Below, in pieces: positions 18,327 through 27,189 of a DNA stretch of 61,685 nt. The position numbers and the translations under genes are program-made. The notes beneath the pieces are model-generated. The model ran no database searches. It was not told the origin of the DNA and saw only the letters and a program-made list of their open reading frames with translations. How positions within the stretch are numbered: the stretch's first letter is position 1; each line of letters opens with the position of its first letter. This DNA comes from Lachnospiraceae bacterium (GTDB taxonomy: Bacteria > Bacillota > Clostridia > Lachnospirales > Lachnospiraceae): assembly GCA_017431345.1 (NCBI GenBank), contig JAFRLH010000014.1:1-61685 (forward strand), read 5' to 3'.

Positions 18327-18977
18327 ATGAGATTAAAGAATGTGCCCGGAGCGGCAGAATATATCGCGAACAGTCCTTATGCAACGCCGGATCCGCAGCA
18401 GCATAAAGGAAATTGGAAAGCATTGTTCGGGAACGATCATCCCGTCAGGCTGGAGATCGGCATGGGCAAGGGACAGTTCATGATCGGTATGAGCGAAGCG
18501 GAACCGGACGTGAATTACATCGGGATGGAAAAATATTCCAGTGTGATCAAGCGTGCGGTCCAGAAACAGGAAGAGCATCAGCTTCCGAATCTGAAGCTGA
18601 TCTGCGCGGATGCGGCGGATCTCGAAGACCTGTTTGCAGAAAGCGAGATCGACCGGATCTATCTCAATTTTTCCGATCCGTGGCCGAAGGACAGGCACTG
18701 GAAGCGCAGACTTTCTTCGGAGGTGTTTCTGAAGAAGTATGAAATAATCCTCCGGGACAAAGGCACTGTGGAAATGAAGACGGATAATGTGCCGCTGTTT
18801 GATTTCTCCCTGGAATCTTTTGCAGACCGGGGCTGGGAGCTGCTCTATGTGACCCGGGATCTGCACAGTGAACCGGATCTTAAAGACAATATCATGACGG
18901 AATACGAAGCAAAATTCAGTGCGCAGGGAAAACCCGTGATGAAACTGGTCGCCATGAAGCCGGGAATAATAAAATAG
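18327..18977 (+). CDS. trmB: tRNA (guanine-N7-)-methyltransferase
   Basis: The 216-residue SAM-dependent enzyme forms m7G46 in tRNA variable loops. The SAM-binding motif LEIGMGKGQF is near residue 42. The signature LNFSDPWPKDRHWKRR, with catalytic Asp and RNA-binding basic residues, is near 113. The MKTDNVPLFDFSL segment near 150 is also typical. AAGGA lies 13 bases before the start, a weak spacing. It sits between a weak hairpin and trxA and may be read through from upstream. Confidence 0.95.
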   Translation: MRLKNVPGAAEYIANSPYATPDPQQHKGNWKALFGNDHPVRLEIGMGKGQFMIGMSEAEPDVNYIGMEKYSSVIKRAVQKQEEHQLPNLKLICADAADLEDLFAESEIDRIYLNFSDPWPKDRHWKRRLSSEVFLKKYEIILRDKGTVEMKTDNVPLFDFSLESFADRGWELLYVTRDLHSEPDLKDNIMTEYEAKFSAQGKPVMKLVAMKPGIIK

Positions 18978-19041
18978 CCCGACAGTCTATATACATTCGG
19001 TAAAAATGTTGTATAATACAAAAAAACAGGAGGACAGTAAT

Positions 19042-19359
19042 ATGGTCGAAATCTTTACAGATGCCAATTTTGAGGAAAAAGTCTTAAAGTCAGAAAAGCC
19101 CGTTCTGGTGGATTTCTATGCTGACTGGTGCGGTCCCTGCAAGATGATGGCGCCCGTTGTTGATAAGATGGCGGAGAAGTACGCAGATCAGATCGTTGTC
19201 GGAAAGCTCAATGTCGACGACAACATGGATACAGCAAGGGCATACCGTGTGCGTTCCATTCCTTATATGGCTGTATTTAAGAACGGGGAAGTCGCGAATT
19301 CGCTTCTTGGAGCAGGCGGAGAGGCTGCGCTGGAGGATGTCCTCAAGTCTGTTCTGTAA
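19042..19359 (+). CDS. trxA: Thioredoxin
   Basis: The 105-residue protein has the active site WCGPC with C30 and C33, and the cis-proline loop SIPYMAVF near residue 76. It is a normal-length cytoplasmic thioredoxin. The ATG at 19042 follows CAGGAGG; an in-frame upstream start at 19006 lies in the likely promoter, where TATAAT sits at 19012-19017 with a poor -35. trmB is 64 bases upstream. Confidence 0.95.
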   Translation: MVEIFTDANFEEKVLKSEKPVLVDFYADWCGPCKMMAPVVDKMAEKYADQIVVGKLNVDDNMDTARAYRVRSIPYMAVFKNGEVANSLLGAGGEAALEDVLKSVL

Positions 19360-19437
19360 TGCAGATGCAGCGATGGCAGCAGGTGTCGGAAGCGTGACTG
19401 CGTGATAAAATTCGCTTATATTTGACGAAAAAAACGC

Positions 19438-19466
19438 TTGCATTTTATATACAGATGGAGTATACT
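19438..19466 (+). promoter_or_regulatory. Promoter of tRNA-Lys
   Basis: TTGCAT (19438-19443), a 17-base spacer and TATACT (19461-19466) lie just before the tRNA. A perfect 9-bp hairpin (19472-19480 with 19484-19492) fills the short leader between promoter and tRNA. Confidence 0.7.
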
Positions 19467-19497
19467 ATCATTCGCCCGGTAAAACCGGGCGATTCAT

Positions 19498-19570
19498 GCG
19501 CCCTTAGCTCAGTTGGTAGAGCACCTGACTCTTAATCAGGGTGTCCAGGGTTCGAGCCCCTGAGGGCGCA
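19498..19570 (+). tRNA. tRNA-Lys (CTT)
   Basis: A 73-base cloverleaf has acceptor strands GCGCCCT and AGGGCGC, anticodon loop CTCTTAA with anticodon CTT, and T loop GTTCGAGCC. The discriminator base is A and CCA is not encoded. Confidence 0.96.
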
Positions 19571-19581
19571 TTTTTCTATGG

Positions 19582-19613
19582 CCGGAACGGTGAAAACCAG
19601 TTCCGGTTTTTTA
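19582..19613 (+). terminator. Terminator of tRNA-Lys
   Basis: CCGGAAC (19582-19588) pairs with GTTCCGG (19600-19606), and six T follow. The hairpin lies 11 bases after the tRNA 3' end. The remaining bases up to 19727 show no gene. Confidence 0.85.
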
Positions 19614-19727
19614 TGTCTTTAAGCCGGTGGAGGACGCCGGGGAAAGCCATGACAATTAACCCGAGACGGCGGAACAGGAGACGGAGAACCGTTTCTGATC
19701 ATGCCCTGTGGGTAATATGTCTGATCT

Positions 19728-20663
19728 TCAATACAAATCCTTCTTCATTTTCTGCATCATTCTGCAATCCTCCTTCTGTGCATAATACTTGCGCGTTATG
19801 CGGAGGAATTCCGATATGCGTTTTGACTGGACATCTTTGTGTACCATGATTCCGAAAGGAACTTCTGCTTTTGGTTCCAAAGGGACGGGAATCAGTTTTC
19901 TCGTAGTCCGCTGATGCGGTGTCAGAAGAAAATTAGGCATAAGGATGATTCCGAGGCCTGATTCCACCATAGGGATACTGTAATGCGCGGACGTACTGAA
20001 ATGGACCTTAACGGAAGGGACCCGCAGATGAAGCTGCCGCTGCAGCGCCGCCATTTCCGGGGCACAGCTTTTCTTCTCAGCAAAGATCATGGTACGGTTC
20101 TCGAGATCCTCGAACCGCACCGTTCTTTTTTTTGCCAGCGGATCATCTGCCTGCACGATACAGCAGAAATGGCCTGTAAACAGCGGATAGAACTTCTCCT
20201 CGGGGACATTGATCGTCTTACATGTCGTGAACAGGACATCCAGCTTGTTCGAATTGAACATCTTGATTGCCTCTCCCAGATTGACCCCGTGGAAATGGAT
20301 CCTGATATTCGGAACGTTTTTCACATATTCCTCCAGGATCCCCGGCAGCTTATAGATCTCAATGGTGTTCTCAAAACCGATGTTGATGACCTCGGGAAGG
20401 AGCGCGTTGCTTCGAAGCAGCGCCGTCGCCCGGTCCAGCTGGTCTATTACATCGACCACCTCCAGATAGAAACGGTTCCCTGCCGGCGTCAGTTCGACAT
20501 GCTGTCTGTCTCTTTCAAACAGTTTGCATTCCAGCTCCGCTTCCAGCGCCCTGATATGATGCGTAACAGCCGGCTGGGATATGAACAGATTCTCGGCCGC
20601 CCTGGCAAAGCTCAGGTTTCTGGCGACTTCCACAAAACAGTTCAGCTGCTGTATCGTGACCAT
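19728..20663 (-). CDS. LysR family regulator divergent from the Mo-hydroxylase operon
   Basis: The 311-residue protein has the N-terminal LysR helix-turn-helix (IQQLNCFVEVARNLSFARAAENLFISQP, residues 4-31, with SQPAVTHHIRALE following). An effector-binding domain of two alpha/beta lobes (about 90-295) follows. AGGAGGATAT precedes the ATG. It is transcribed away from the molybdenum hydroxylase genes across a 127-base AT-rich gap, so it is the obvious candidate regulator of that operon. The effector would then be the hydroxylase substrate or product, which is not known. Confidence 0.9.
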   Translation of the reverse strand: MVTIQQLNCFVEVARNLSFARAAENLFISQPAVTHHIRALEAELECKLFERDRQHVELTPAGNRFYLEVVDVIDQLDRATALLRSNALLPEVINIGFENTIEIYKLPGILEEYVKNVPNIRIHFHGVNLGEAIKMFNSNKLDVLFTTCKTINVPEEKFYPLFTGHFCCIVQADDPLAKKRTVRFEDLENRTMIFAEKKSCAPEMAALQRQLHLRVPSVKVHFSTSAHYSIPMVESGLGIILMPNFLLTPHQRTTRKLIPVPLEPKAEVPFGIMVHKDVQSKRISEFLRITRKYYAQKEDCRMMQKMKKDLY

Positions 20664-20671
20664 ATATCCTC

Positions 20672-20710
20672 CTATATATATTGATAAATTATAACTATCA
20701 GCTATATATA
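20672..20710. promoter_or_regulatory. LysR-type operator region
   Basis: The inverted repeat TGATA (20682-20686) and TATCA (20696-20700) has a 9-base AT spacer and is flanked by two direct copies of CTATATATA (20672-20680 and 20702-20710). It lies between the divergent LysR and hydroxylase genes. TTGATA (20681-20686) with TATATA near 20703-20710 could also serve as the operon promoter. Confidence 0.45.
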
Positions 20711-20790
20711 AACATTAATTCAATATTTTGCATAAATCAAGTATGTTTATCATGTAACAAACTGATTTGCACATAGAAAAGGAGGATACT

Positions 20791-21318
20791 ATGGCAGCAG
20801 ATACGGTAAAGATCACCATAAACGGGCTGACGTATTCTTTTTCCATGGGTGACAATTTCGGACAGATACCATGGAATGAAACGCTGCTCGACACGCTGAG
20901 AAACAGACTGAATCTGACAGCTGCAAAAAAGGCATGTGATGAAGGTGCCTGCGGCTGCTGCACAGTCATAAAGGACGGAGACGCTGTTCCTTCCTGCATG
21001 CAGCTGACAGCAGACTGCGATGGCAGCAGCATCACGACATTGGAAGGTCTTGCTGATCCTGTTACGGGAGAACTCAGCGAGCTTCAGAAAAAATTCATCG
21101 AGTACAATGCATTCCAGTGCGGATTCTGTACTCCCGGCATCATCATGACTACCAAGGCACTGCTTGACAAGAACCCGAATCCTACCGAAGAGGATATCCG
21201 GGAAGCCCTGAGCGGGAACTACTGCCGATGCATCAGCCACTATCATGTACTGGAAGCTGTAAACGCGTTGGCAGGCCGTCCCGTGGATCTGGACAAAAAA
21301 TGGGAGGGTAGACGATGA
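20791..21318 (+). CDS. Molybdenum hydroxylase, [2Fe-2S] subunit
   Basis: The 175-residue protein is the small iron-sulfur subunit of the xanthine dehydrogenase/aldehyde oxidase family. The plant-type ferredoxin cluster motif CDEGACGCC is near residue 50. The second cluster motif, CGFCTPG near 110 with CRC near 145, lies beside the molybdopterin. It passes electrons from the Mo site to the FAD subunit. AAGGAGG precedes the ATG. Its stop overlaps the start of the large subunit (ATGA), so translation is coupled. Confidence 0.93.
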   Translation: MAADTVKITINGLTYSFSMGDNFGQIPWNETLLDTLRNRLNLTAAKKACDEGACGCCTVIKDGDAVPSCMQLTADCDGSSITTLEGLADPVTGELSELQKKFIEYNAFQCGFCTPGIIMTTKALLDKNPNPTEEDIREALSGNYCRCISHYHVLEAVNALAGRPVDLDKKWEGRR

Positions 21319-23636
21319 AGAACTTTGGAGATCAAAATTACAATCCGGAACAGTATAAGTACGTCGGAAAAGTAAACGTTCCCAGAAAAGATGCCGCAGA
21401 ACTTGTTACGGGCAAGGCTGTTTTCCTGGATGACTTCAAAGTACCGCGTATGCTGATCGGAAAGATGCTCAGGAGCCCCTATGCGCATGCAAGGATCAAG
21501 AGCATCGATGTGGAAGAAGCAAAAAAGCTTAACGGCGTAGTTACTGTTATCACCTATAAGGATGTGGATCAGAACTGGAAGATGGGATGGCCTCCCACGA
21601 AGCCTATCCTCGGCGAAGAGGTCATGTATGTAGGCGATGCCGTTGCGATGGTCGCTGCCGAGACCGAAAGCATTGCCGAAGAAGCCCTTGAACTGATCAA
21701 AGTCGAATATGAAGTCCTTCCGGCAGTCGTGAATGCGCTGGAAGCCGTAAAGGACGGCGCTCCCCAGCTTTATGATATGTTCAAGAACAATATCATCACG
21801 CCCGGCTATCCGCCTTTCCAGAAGGACGGTCCTTTCTGGCATCTGGTAAAGGGCGACGTGGAAAAAGGCTTTGAAGAGTGCGCCTATATCGCTGAAGATA
21901 CTGTAGAATTTGCCAAGATGCCCGCACCGAACGCGCCCGAAGCACCCGGCGCTATCGTACGCTGGGAAGGCGGAAAGAACTTTACCGTATGGTGCGACAC
22001 CCAGTCCGGCCATATCTGCAAGACCCTGAATAATATCGTTATGCCCGACGCGAGCTTTGATGTCCGTACATTCAATGTCGGCGGTTCCTACGGAAACAAG
22101 CAGTCCCAGGTCGTGCAGGTCATGAGCGCCGCGATCCTCTCCATGAAGACCAACAGGCCTGTAAAAGTATTCCAGAGCAAAGTCGAGCAGATGTGCTGTT
22201 TCGAGACGCGTCTCGGAAGCCAGGTCCACGCCAGGATCGGCATGGATAAGGACGGTGTTGTCAAAGCGGTCAAGGCCGAATGGACAGTCGACGCGGGATG
22301 CCTCAGCAACGCTACCCAGGGCCAGATCGGCGTCGGCATCGGAGAAACACAGATCGTTATGGCGAAATGTCCCAACTGGGATCTTGATACTGCGCTGGTC
22401 GCTACCAACAAGCAGCCCGCAGGTATCGTCCGCGGTTACGGCGGACAGGAACTCAACTCCTGCCTGTCCCTTCTTATGGGCCGTACGATGCGTGAAGGCA
22501 ACTTTGATCCCGTTGAAGTCTATAAGAAGAATTATGTCTGCGAAGGCGATATGATCACATGGCGTGACGGCAGGCAGTGGAAGATCCACTCCGTCAACTA
22601 TGTCAACGCGATCGACGCCGCTGCAAAGAAGTTCGGCTGGAAGGATAAATGGAAAGGCTGGGGCGTTCCCACCTGGGAATCCGAAGACGGAAAATTCGTC
22701 CGCGGCGTAGGCTGCGGCATCATCGGCAACTGTGACGTCGGTGAAGATAATACGGAAGCTTATGTCCGTATCGTACCCGACCTGTTCACCGATGTATCCC
22801 GTGTCGTGATCCAGACAAATATTACCGAGTCCGGTATGGGTCAGCGCTCGAACGTTGTAAAGATGGTCGCTGACGTACTTAACGTCGACTACGATATGAT
22901 CGAGGTCACTCCTCCGGATGTTAAGATCAATCCTACCGGCTTCGGTCTTTGCGGAAGCCGCGGTACCATTACATACGGCCATGCGATCGTAAGTGCGGCA
23001 GAAGATCTCAGAGATCAGCTGTTCAAGCTTGCTGTTCCTTATCTTGAGGTAGCAGCTGATTCCATGTATCTGACCAATTACGGCGTTGCGACTGACGCCC
23101 GTCCCGGCAGATTCGTATCATGGAAGAAGCTTATCCCGCCGGATCTTACACTGACCGGTTACGGACAGCATCTGGAGAACTTCTCCACACCGAATATGTT
23201 CATCATCTTCCTGGAAGTCGAAGTAAACAAAGAGACCGGGCAGGTCAAGGTCCTGGATATCCTTGGCGGTTCTGATGCCGGACAGATCATTGATCCTTCC
23301 ATGCTGGAGATGCAGGCTCAGGCAGGTATCGGTTCTGCTTCCCTTGATACGGCTCTTTACGAAGAGCATGTTATCGACCCGGCCACCCTGCGTACGCTGA
23401 CTTATGACATGCTGGAAGCCAAAACACGTCCTTTCAACGACTTCCCGACCTATGAAACCTGTTTCCTGGAGTCTCAGTTCGATACGTTTCAGTTCAAAGC
23501 TGTAGGCGTTGGCGAGATCGCCGGTGCGGCAGCCGCTTCCGCTACCATGCAGGCCATTTCCAATGCGATCGGTACACAGGTCAGCACTTATCCTGCAACA
23601 CCGGCTGTCATTCTGAAGGCCCTTAATAAGATCTGA
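21315..23636 (+). CDS. Molybdenum hydroxylase, molybdopterin-binding catalytic subunit
   Basis: The 773-residue protein contains the aldehyde oxidase/xanthine dehydrogenase a/b hammerhead domain (about 25-135, RSPYAHARIKSID) and the molybdopterin-binding domains (about 150-773). The GVGE motif near the C terminus gives E734 as the expected general base. The substrate pocket differs from true xanthine dehydrogenases, and residues for purine binding are not obvious, so the substrate could be a purine, another N-heterocycle, an aldehyde or a hydroxylated aromatic. It lies in an operon with [2Fe-2S] and FAD subunits (4-base overlap upstream, 14-base gap downstream). Codon use is strongly biased, suggesting high expression. 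Confidence 0.9.
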   Translation: MKNFGDQNYNPEQYKYVGKVNVPRKDAAELVTGKAVFLDDFKVPRMLIGKMLRSPYAHARIKSIDVEEAKKLNGVVTVITYKDVDQNWKMGWPPTKPILGEEVMYVGDAVAMVAAETESIAEEALELIKVEYEVLPAVVNALEAVKDGAPQLYDMFKNNIITPGYPPFQKDGPFWHLVKGDVEKGFEECAYIAEDTVEFAKMPAPNAPEAPGAIVRWEGGKNFTVWCDTQSGHICKTLNNIVMPDASFDVRTFNVGGSYGNKQSQVVQVMSAAILSMKTNRPVKVFQSKVEQMCCFETRLGSQVHARIGMDKDGVVKAVKAEWTVDAGCLSNATQGQIGVGIGETQIVMAKCPNWDLDTALVATNKQPAGIVRGYGGQELNSCLSLLMGRTMREGNFDPVEVYKKNYVCEGDMITWRDGRQWKIHSVNYVNAIDAAAKKFGWKDKWKGWGVPTWESEDGKFVRGVGCGIIGNCDVGEDNTEAYVRIVPDLFTDVSRVVIQTNITESGMGQRSNVVKMVADVLNVDYDMIEVTPPDVKINPTGFGLCGSRGTITYGHAIVSAAEDLRDQLFKLAVPYLEVAADSMYLTNYGVATDARPGRFVSWKKLIPPDLTLTGYGQHLENFSTPNMFIIFLEVEVNKETGQVKVLDILGGSDAGQIIDPSMLEMQAQAGIGSASLDTALYEEHVIDPATLRTLTYDMLEAKTRPFNDFPTYETCFLESQFDTFQFKAVGVGEIAGAAAASATMQAISNAIGTQVSTYPATPAVILKALNKI

Positions 23637-23650
23637 GAGAGGTGTGCGAA

Positions 23651-26005
23651 ATGAGAAAATTTGATTATAAACGGGCCGGCAGTTATGAAGAGGCTGCCGA
23701 ACTTATAAAGACCGGCGGTGCCGTACTGGCCGGCGGCAGTGATATCCTGGGCGGAATCAAGCATAATATCTTAAAGAACGTCCCGGAGACGCTCGTCAGC
23801 TTAAAGGGCATTCCGGACAGCGAAGGGATCATTGACAACGGCGATACTGTTACCATCAAGGCCATGACCACTCTTGCACAGATCGCTGAGAACGAAGTCA
23901 TCCTTGAGAAGCTTCCGATCGTGGCAGAAGCGGCAAAAAGCGTTGCCACTCCCCTGATCCGCAATATTGGCACCATCGGCGGAAATCTTTGCCAGGATGT
24001 CCGCTGCTGGTTCTATCGTTATCCCCATGAAGTCGGCGGCCGTCTTGAATGCGCAAGAAAAGGCGGTGACCAGTGCTACGGTATTCTCGGCGACAATCGT
24101 TACCACTCCATTTTCGGCGGCATGAAGACCGGCGCGACGCCCTGCCAGGCTGAGTGCCCTGCGGGAACAGACATTCCCGGTTATATGCAGAAGCTGCGTG
24201 AGAATGACTGGGACGGCGCGGCAGAGATCATCCTGAAAGTCAACCCGATGCCGATGCTTACCGCAAGAGTCTGCCCTCATAACTGTCAGGCAAAATGCAA
24301 CCAGTGCAATCACGGCGATTCCGTAAGCATCCACTCCGTAGAGCGTGCGCTCGGTGATTATATTCTTGCACACCCGGAGAAATTCTATAAAGCGCCTGAA
24401 GCGGAGACCGGCAGGAAGACAAGTATCGTCGGCGGCGGTCCTGCGGGACTTACGGCAGCCTATCTGCTCCGCAAAGAAGGCCACAGCGTTACCATCTATG
24501 AAAAGATGGAAGAAGCCGGCGGCGTTCTTATGTATGGTATTCCCGAGTACAGGCTTCCCAAGCACTATGTACGCGATCTGATCGCCGCGATCAAGGGCAT
24601 GGGCGTAGAGTTCGTATTGAACACCGAAGTCGGCAAGAATATCACGATCGAAGAGATCGAAGCGGCAAGCGATACCGTATTCATCGATACCGGTGCCTGG
24701 AAACAGCCCATCCTCGGCCTTGACGGAGAGGAACTCACACAGTTCGGCCTGAACTTCCTGGTCGAAGTAAAGGGCTTCATACAGCGTCAGATCGATAAGA
24801 ACGTTCTTGTCTGCGGCGGCGGAAATGTTGCTATGGACGTGGCTCTTACCGCAAAGAGACTTGGCGCAGAAAAGGTCACGCTCGTATGCCTTGAGCAGCG
24901 TTATGAGATGCCTGCCTCCGAAGAAGAGATCGCAAGAGCCGAGGAAGAAGGCGTTGTGATCTTTAATGGCCGCGGTCTTCACAAAGTGGTGTATGAAGGC
25001 AGCCGCATCGTAGGGATGGAGACGAACAAATGTACTTCCGTATTCAATGAAAAAGGACGTTTCGATCCCCAGTATGACAACAGCGATCTGCAGCTTTTCG
25101 AAGCGGATTCCATCATCCTGGCAACGGGCCAGCGTGTCGACATTGACTTCCTTGGCGAGAAGTTCCGCGATGAGATCAAGTCCGCAAGAGGGCTGATCGA
25201 AGTCGGCGAGCACAACGAGACCAGGAAGCCCGGCGTATATGCCGGCGGCGATGTGGCCACAGGTCCCTCTCTTGCAATCGATGCCATCCGTTCCGGCCGC
25301 AACGCAGCAAGGAACATGAGCGAATACATGGGCTATCCTGTAGAGCATTATCGTTATCAGAACGGTCCGCTCTTCATGGATGAAGCCGGCGCACATAAGA
25401 CAGAAGCATTGGTCGAAAAAGATACTCCGGTCGGAGAGCGTACACTGGATGTTGAAGACTCCGCCACGCTTTCCGCACAGGAAGCCATTGAAGAAGCCGG
25501 CAGATGCATGAACTGCGGATGCTATTCCGTGAACGCTTCCGATCTTTCCCCTGTAATGGTAGCGCTTGGCGCGGTGCTGGTCACTACCACAAGGAAGATC
25601 TGCGCAAAAGACTTCTTTACCACCAACCTGAAAGCCTACGATATGCTGGAGCCCGGCGAGATCATTACCGCAGTTGAGATCCCCGTGCCTGACTGCTGTG
25701 AGATGCATTATGACAAATTCCGTTTGCGCGGAGCTGTTGACTTTGCAATGGTATCACTTGCAAGCACAATGAAGGCAAAAGACGGCGTGATCGAGGATGC
25801 GCATCTTGTGCTTGGCGGCGTTGCTCCTGTTCCGCTGGAGCGTGAAGCGGCAGAAGAATTCCTGAAGGGAAGTCCTGTCAATGCAGAGACTGCCGCGAAG
25901 GCAGCCGAGCTTGCCCTTGAAGGCGCTCATCCTTTCGAGAAGAACGAATACAAGGTCCAGATAGCCAAAGAATTCGTCAAAGAAGCAATTATGAGGCTTG
26001 CCTGA
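23651..26005 (+). CDS. FAD subunit of Mo hydroxylase with a GltD-like oxidoreductase nested inside
   Basis: The 784-residue protein is a domain-in-domain fusion. Residues 1-157 are the first part of a CoxM/XdhB-type FAD domain (LAGGSDILGGIK, TIGGNLCQDVRCW). C114, C119, C134 and C142 resemble the [4Fe-4S] site of 4-hydroxybenzoyl-CoA reductase beta. Residues about 158-625 form a whole GltD/NfnB-like NAD(P)H oxidoreductase: an N-terminal Cys-rich Fe-S part (CQAECP, CPHNCQAKC), a dinucleotide fold IVGGGPAGLTAA near 260, a second near 395 and a CMNCGC end. Residues 626-784 resume the FAD domain (NASDLSPVMVALGA). The ATG at 23651 is chosen over a GTG at 23642 because GAGAGGTG is properly spaced. 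It probably joins the Mo centre to NAD(P)H or ferredoxin. Confidence 0.9.
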   Translation: MRKFDYKRAGSYEEAAELIKTGGAVLAGGSDILGGIKHNILKNVPETLVSLKGIPDSEGIIDNGDTVTIKAMTTLAQIAENEVILEKLPIVAEAAKSVATPLIRNIGTIGGNLCQDVRCWFYRYPHEVGGRLECARKGGDQCYGILGDNRYHSIFGGMKTGATPCQAECPAGTDIPGYMQKLRENDWDGAAEIILKVNPMPMLTARVCPHNCQAKCNQCNHGDSVSIHSVERALGDYILAHPEKFYKAPEAETGRKTSIVGGGPAGLTAAYLLRKEGHSVTIYEKMEEAGGVLMYGIPEYRLPKHYVRDLIAAIKGMGVEFVLNTEVGKNITIEEIEAASDTVFIDTGAWKQPILGLDGEELTQFGLNFLVEVKGFIQRQIDKNVLVCGGGNVAMDVALTAKRLGAEKVTLVCLEQRYEMPASEEEIARAEEEGVVIFNGRGLHKVVYEGSRIVGMETNKCTSVFNEKGRFDPQYDNSDLQLFEADSIILATGQRVDIDFLGEKFRDEIKSARGLIEVGEHNETRKPGVYAGGDVATGPSLAIDAIRSGRNAARNMSEYMGYPVEHYRYQNGPLFMDEAGAHKTEALVEKDTPVGERTLDVEDSATLSAQEAIEEAGRCMNCGCYSVNASDLSPVMVALGAVLVTTTRKICAKDFFTTNLKAYDMLEPGEIITAVEIPVPDCCEMHYDKFRLRGAVDFAMVSLASTMKAKDGVIEDAHLVLGGVAPVPLEREAAEEFLKGSPVNAETAAKAAELALEGAHPFEKNEYKVQIAKEFVKEAIMRLA

Positions 26006-26006
26006 T

Positions 26007-26732
26007 ATGAACGGACTGCGGCTGCTGATCACTGAAGAGTGTCAATACAACTGTTTTTACTGTCACAGAAAAGAAGGTATCTGCAGTCTTGAAGAACTCA
26101 CGGAGGAGAGGCTTCTTGCTCTTTGCAGCGCCCTGGCCGGGACCGGCTTTTCGCGTGCAGAGATCACAGGGGGGGAGCCTCTCCTCTACCCCGGAACTGC
26201 CGGCCTGGTCCGCGCCCTGAAAGAGCAATGCGGATTCAGGGAAGTCTATCTGACGACAAACGGAGTTCTGCTGTCGCAATATGCCAAAGCCCTGAAAGAT
26301 GCCGGAACTGACGGTGTCAATATCCATGTGGACACCATGGCTGCGGAAGATTTCTCCAAAAGCACCGGCAGGGAGCAGATGCTGAATGACGTACTGAACG
26401 GTATATGGGGTGCAGTTGCCGCTGATCTTTCGGTTACTGTCACCTCCGCAATACACCAGTACTCCTTAGGCAACTGCGCCGTTATGGCCGGTCTCGCCAA
26501 ACAGATGCCTGTGACAGTGCGTTTTGCATCGATCGGAGCAGAGAATGATGCTGCCATGAAAGAATTGATCATGCAGAAAATACAGATCCTGTGCGGCGGG
26601 AACCGGAAGATTGAAAACGGGATCATCCGTCCCAACGGATGGAAAGGCTGTATTACATTCGGGAACGGTATCACGGGGGCGTTTGGCATGGAAAAAGCTG
26701 TATTATTGGGAGGAAATGTATATGCTGTTTAG
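26007..26732 (+). CDS. Short radical SAM protein, MoaA-like N-terminal half
   Basis: The 241-residue protein has the radical SAM cluster motif CQYNCFYC near residue 13 and the SAM-binding GGEP motif near 55. It resembles MoaA in its barrel, but it is about 90 residues short and lacks the C-terminal second [4Fe-4S] motif that binds GTP, so it should not be called MoaA. Translation starts 1 base after the FAD subunit stops, placing it firmly in the hydroxylase operon. It may modify the cofactor, the enzyme or the substrate. Which of these is inference; no partner peptide is visible. Confidence 0.75.
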   Translation: MNGLRLLITEECQYNCFYCHRKEGICSLEELTEERLLALCSALAGTGFSRAEITGGEPLLYPGTAGLVRALKEQCGFREVYLTTNGVLLSQYAKALKDAGTDGVNIHVDTMAAEDFSKSTGREQMLNDVLNGIWGAVAADLSVTVTSAIHQYSLGNCAVMAGLAKQMPVTVRFASIGAENDAAMKELIMQKIQILCGGNRKIENGIIRPNGWKGCITFGNGITGAFGMEKAVLLGGNVYAV

Positions 26733-27171
26733 AAATCACGTGGGATGTATCGTAACCAGTATTGTCATGCTGGTGCTGGGTCTCAGCATGGCGATCGTAG
26801 GAACACTTGCGTCCGGACAGCCGATGACATTCGCGGGGATCGTAACCACCTGGGGCACTGCATTTACCATTAACTACCTTGCAGCGCTTATTTTCCCTGT
26901 CGATGTCTGGGGCGGTTTTGCCGCTTCAAAGCTCGGGTGCAAGCCCGGAAGCCTCGGCTTCGGCCTGATCAATACGCTGATCAGTACATTTGTTTTCGTA
27001 ACGGTAGTATCTCTCGGCATGGTCTTTGTGCAGGTGGGTCCCGGACCCATGTACTGGCCTGCATGGCGCGGACTGTATCCGATCCTCTTCGGCGTTGGTT
27101 TCGTGATCGCTTTTATCGTATCCCAGTTCGCCATGAAAATCGCGCTGAAGATTGTCCGGCCCGGACAATAG
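26722..27171 (+). CDS. Four-helix membrane protein, DUF2798-like
   Basis: The 149-residue protein has four predicted membrane helices and little else. The first begins just after MLFRNHVGC, and a conserved-looking PGPMYWPAWRG loop lies near residue 113. The ATG at 26722 follows GGGAGG with 8-base spacing and overlaps the radical SAM gene by 11 bases, so it is co-translated. It resembles DUF2798-type proteins. Placement at the end of the hydroxylase operon suggests a membrane role in substrate uptake or electron transfer, but this is only context. A strong terminator follows. Confidence 0.7.
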   Translation: MLFRNHVGCIVTSIVMLVLGLSMAIVGTLASGQPMTFAGIVTTWGTAFTINYLAALIFPVDVWGGFAASKLGCKPGSLGFGLINTLISTFVFVTVVSLGMVFVQVGPGPMYWPAWRGLYPILFGVGFVIAFIVSQFAMKIALKIVRPGQ

Positions 27172-27189
27172 AAACAGACATGTAATCGA

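Noticed and set aside
21243-22982. 579-residue open frame on the minus strand
   Set aside because: It lies fully opposite the Mo-hydroxylase large subunit, is poor in recognisable motifs and arises from the strong codon bias of that gene.
23801-25708. 635-residue open frame on the minus strand
   Set aside because: It is the antisense shadow of the FAD/GltD fusion gene; no motif, no ribosome binding site.
26007-26732. Assignment as moaA
   Set aside because: The C-terminal cysteine motif and about 90 residues of MoaA are missing, although the N-terminal cluster motif fits.
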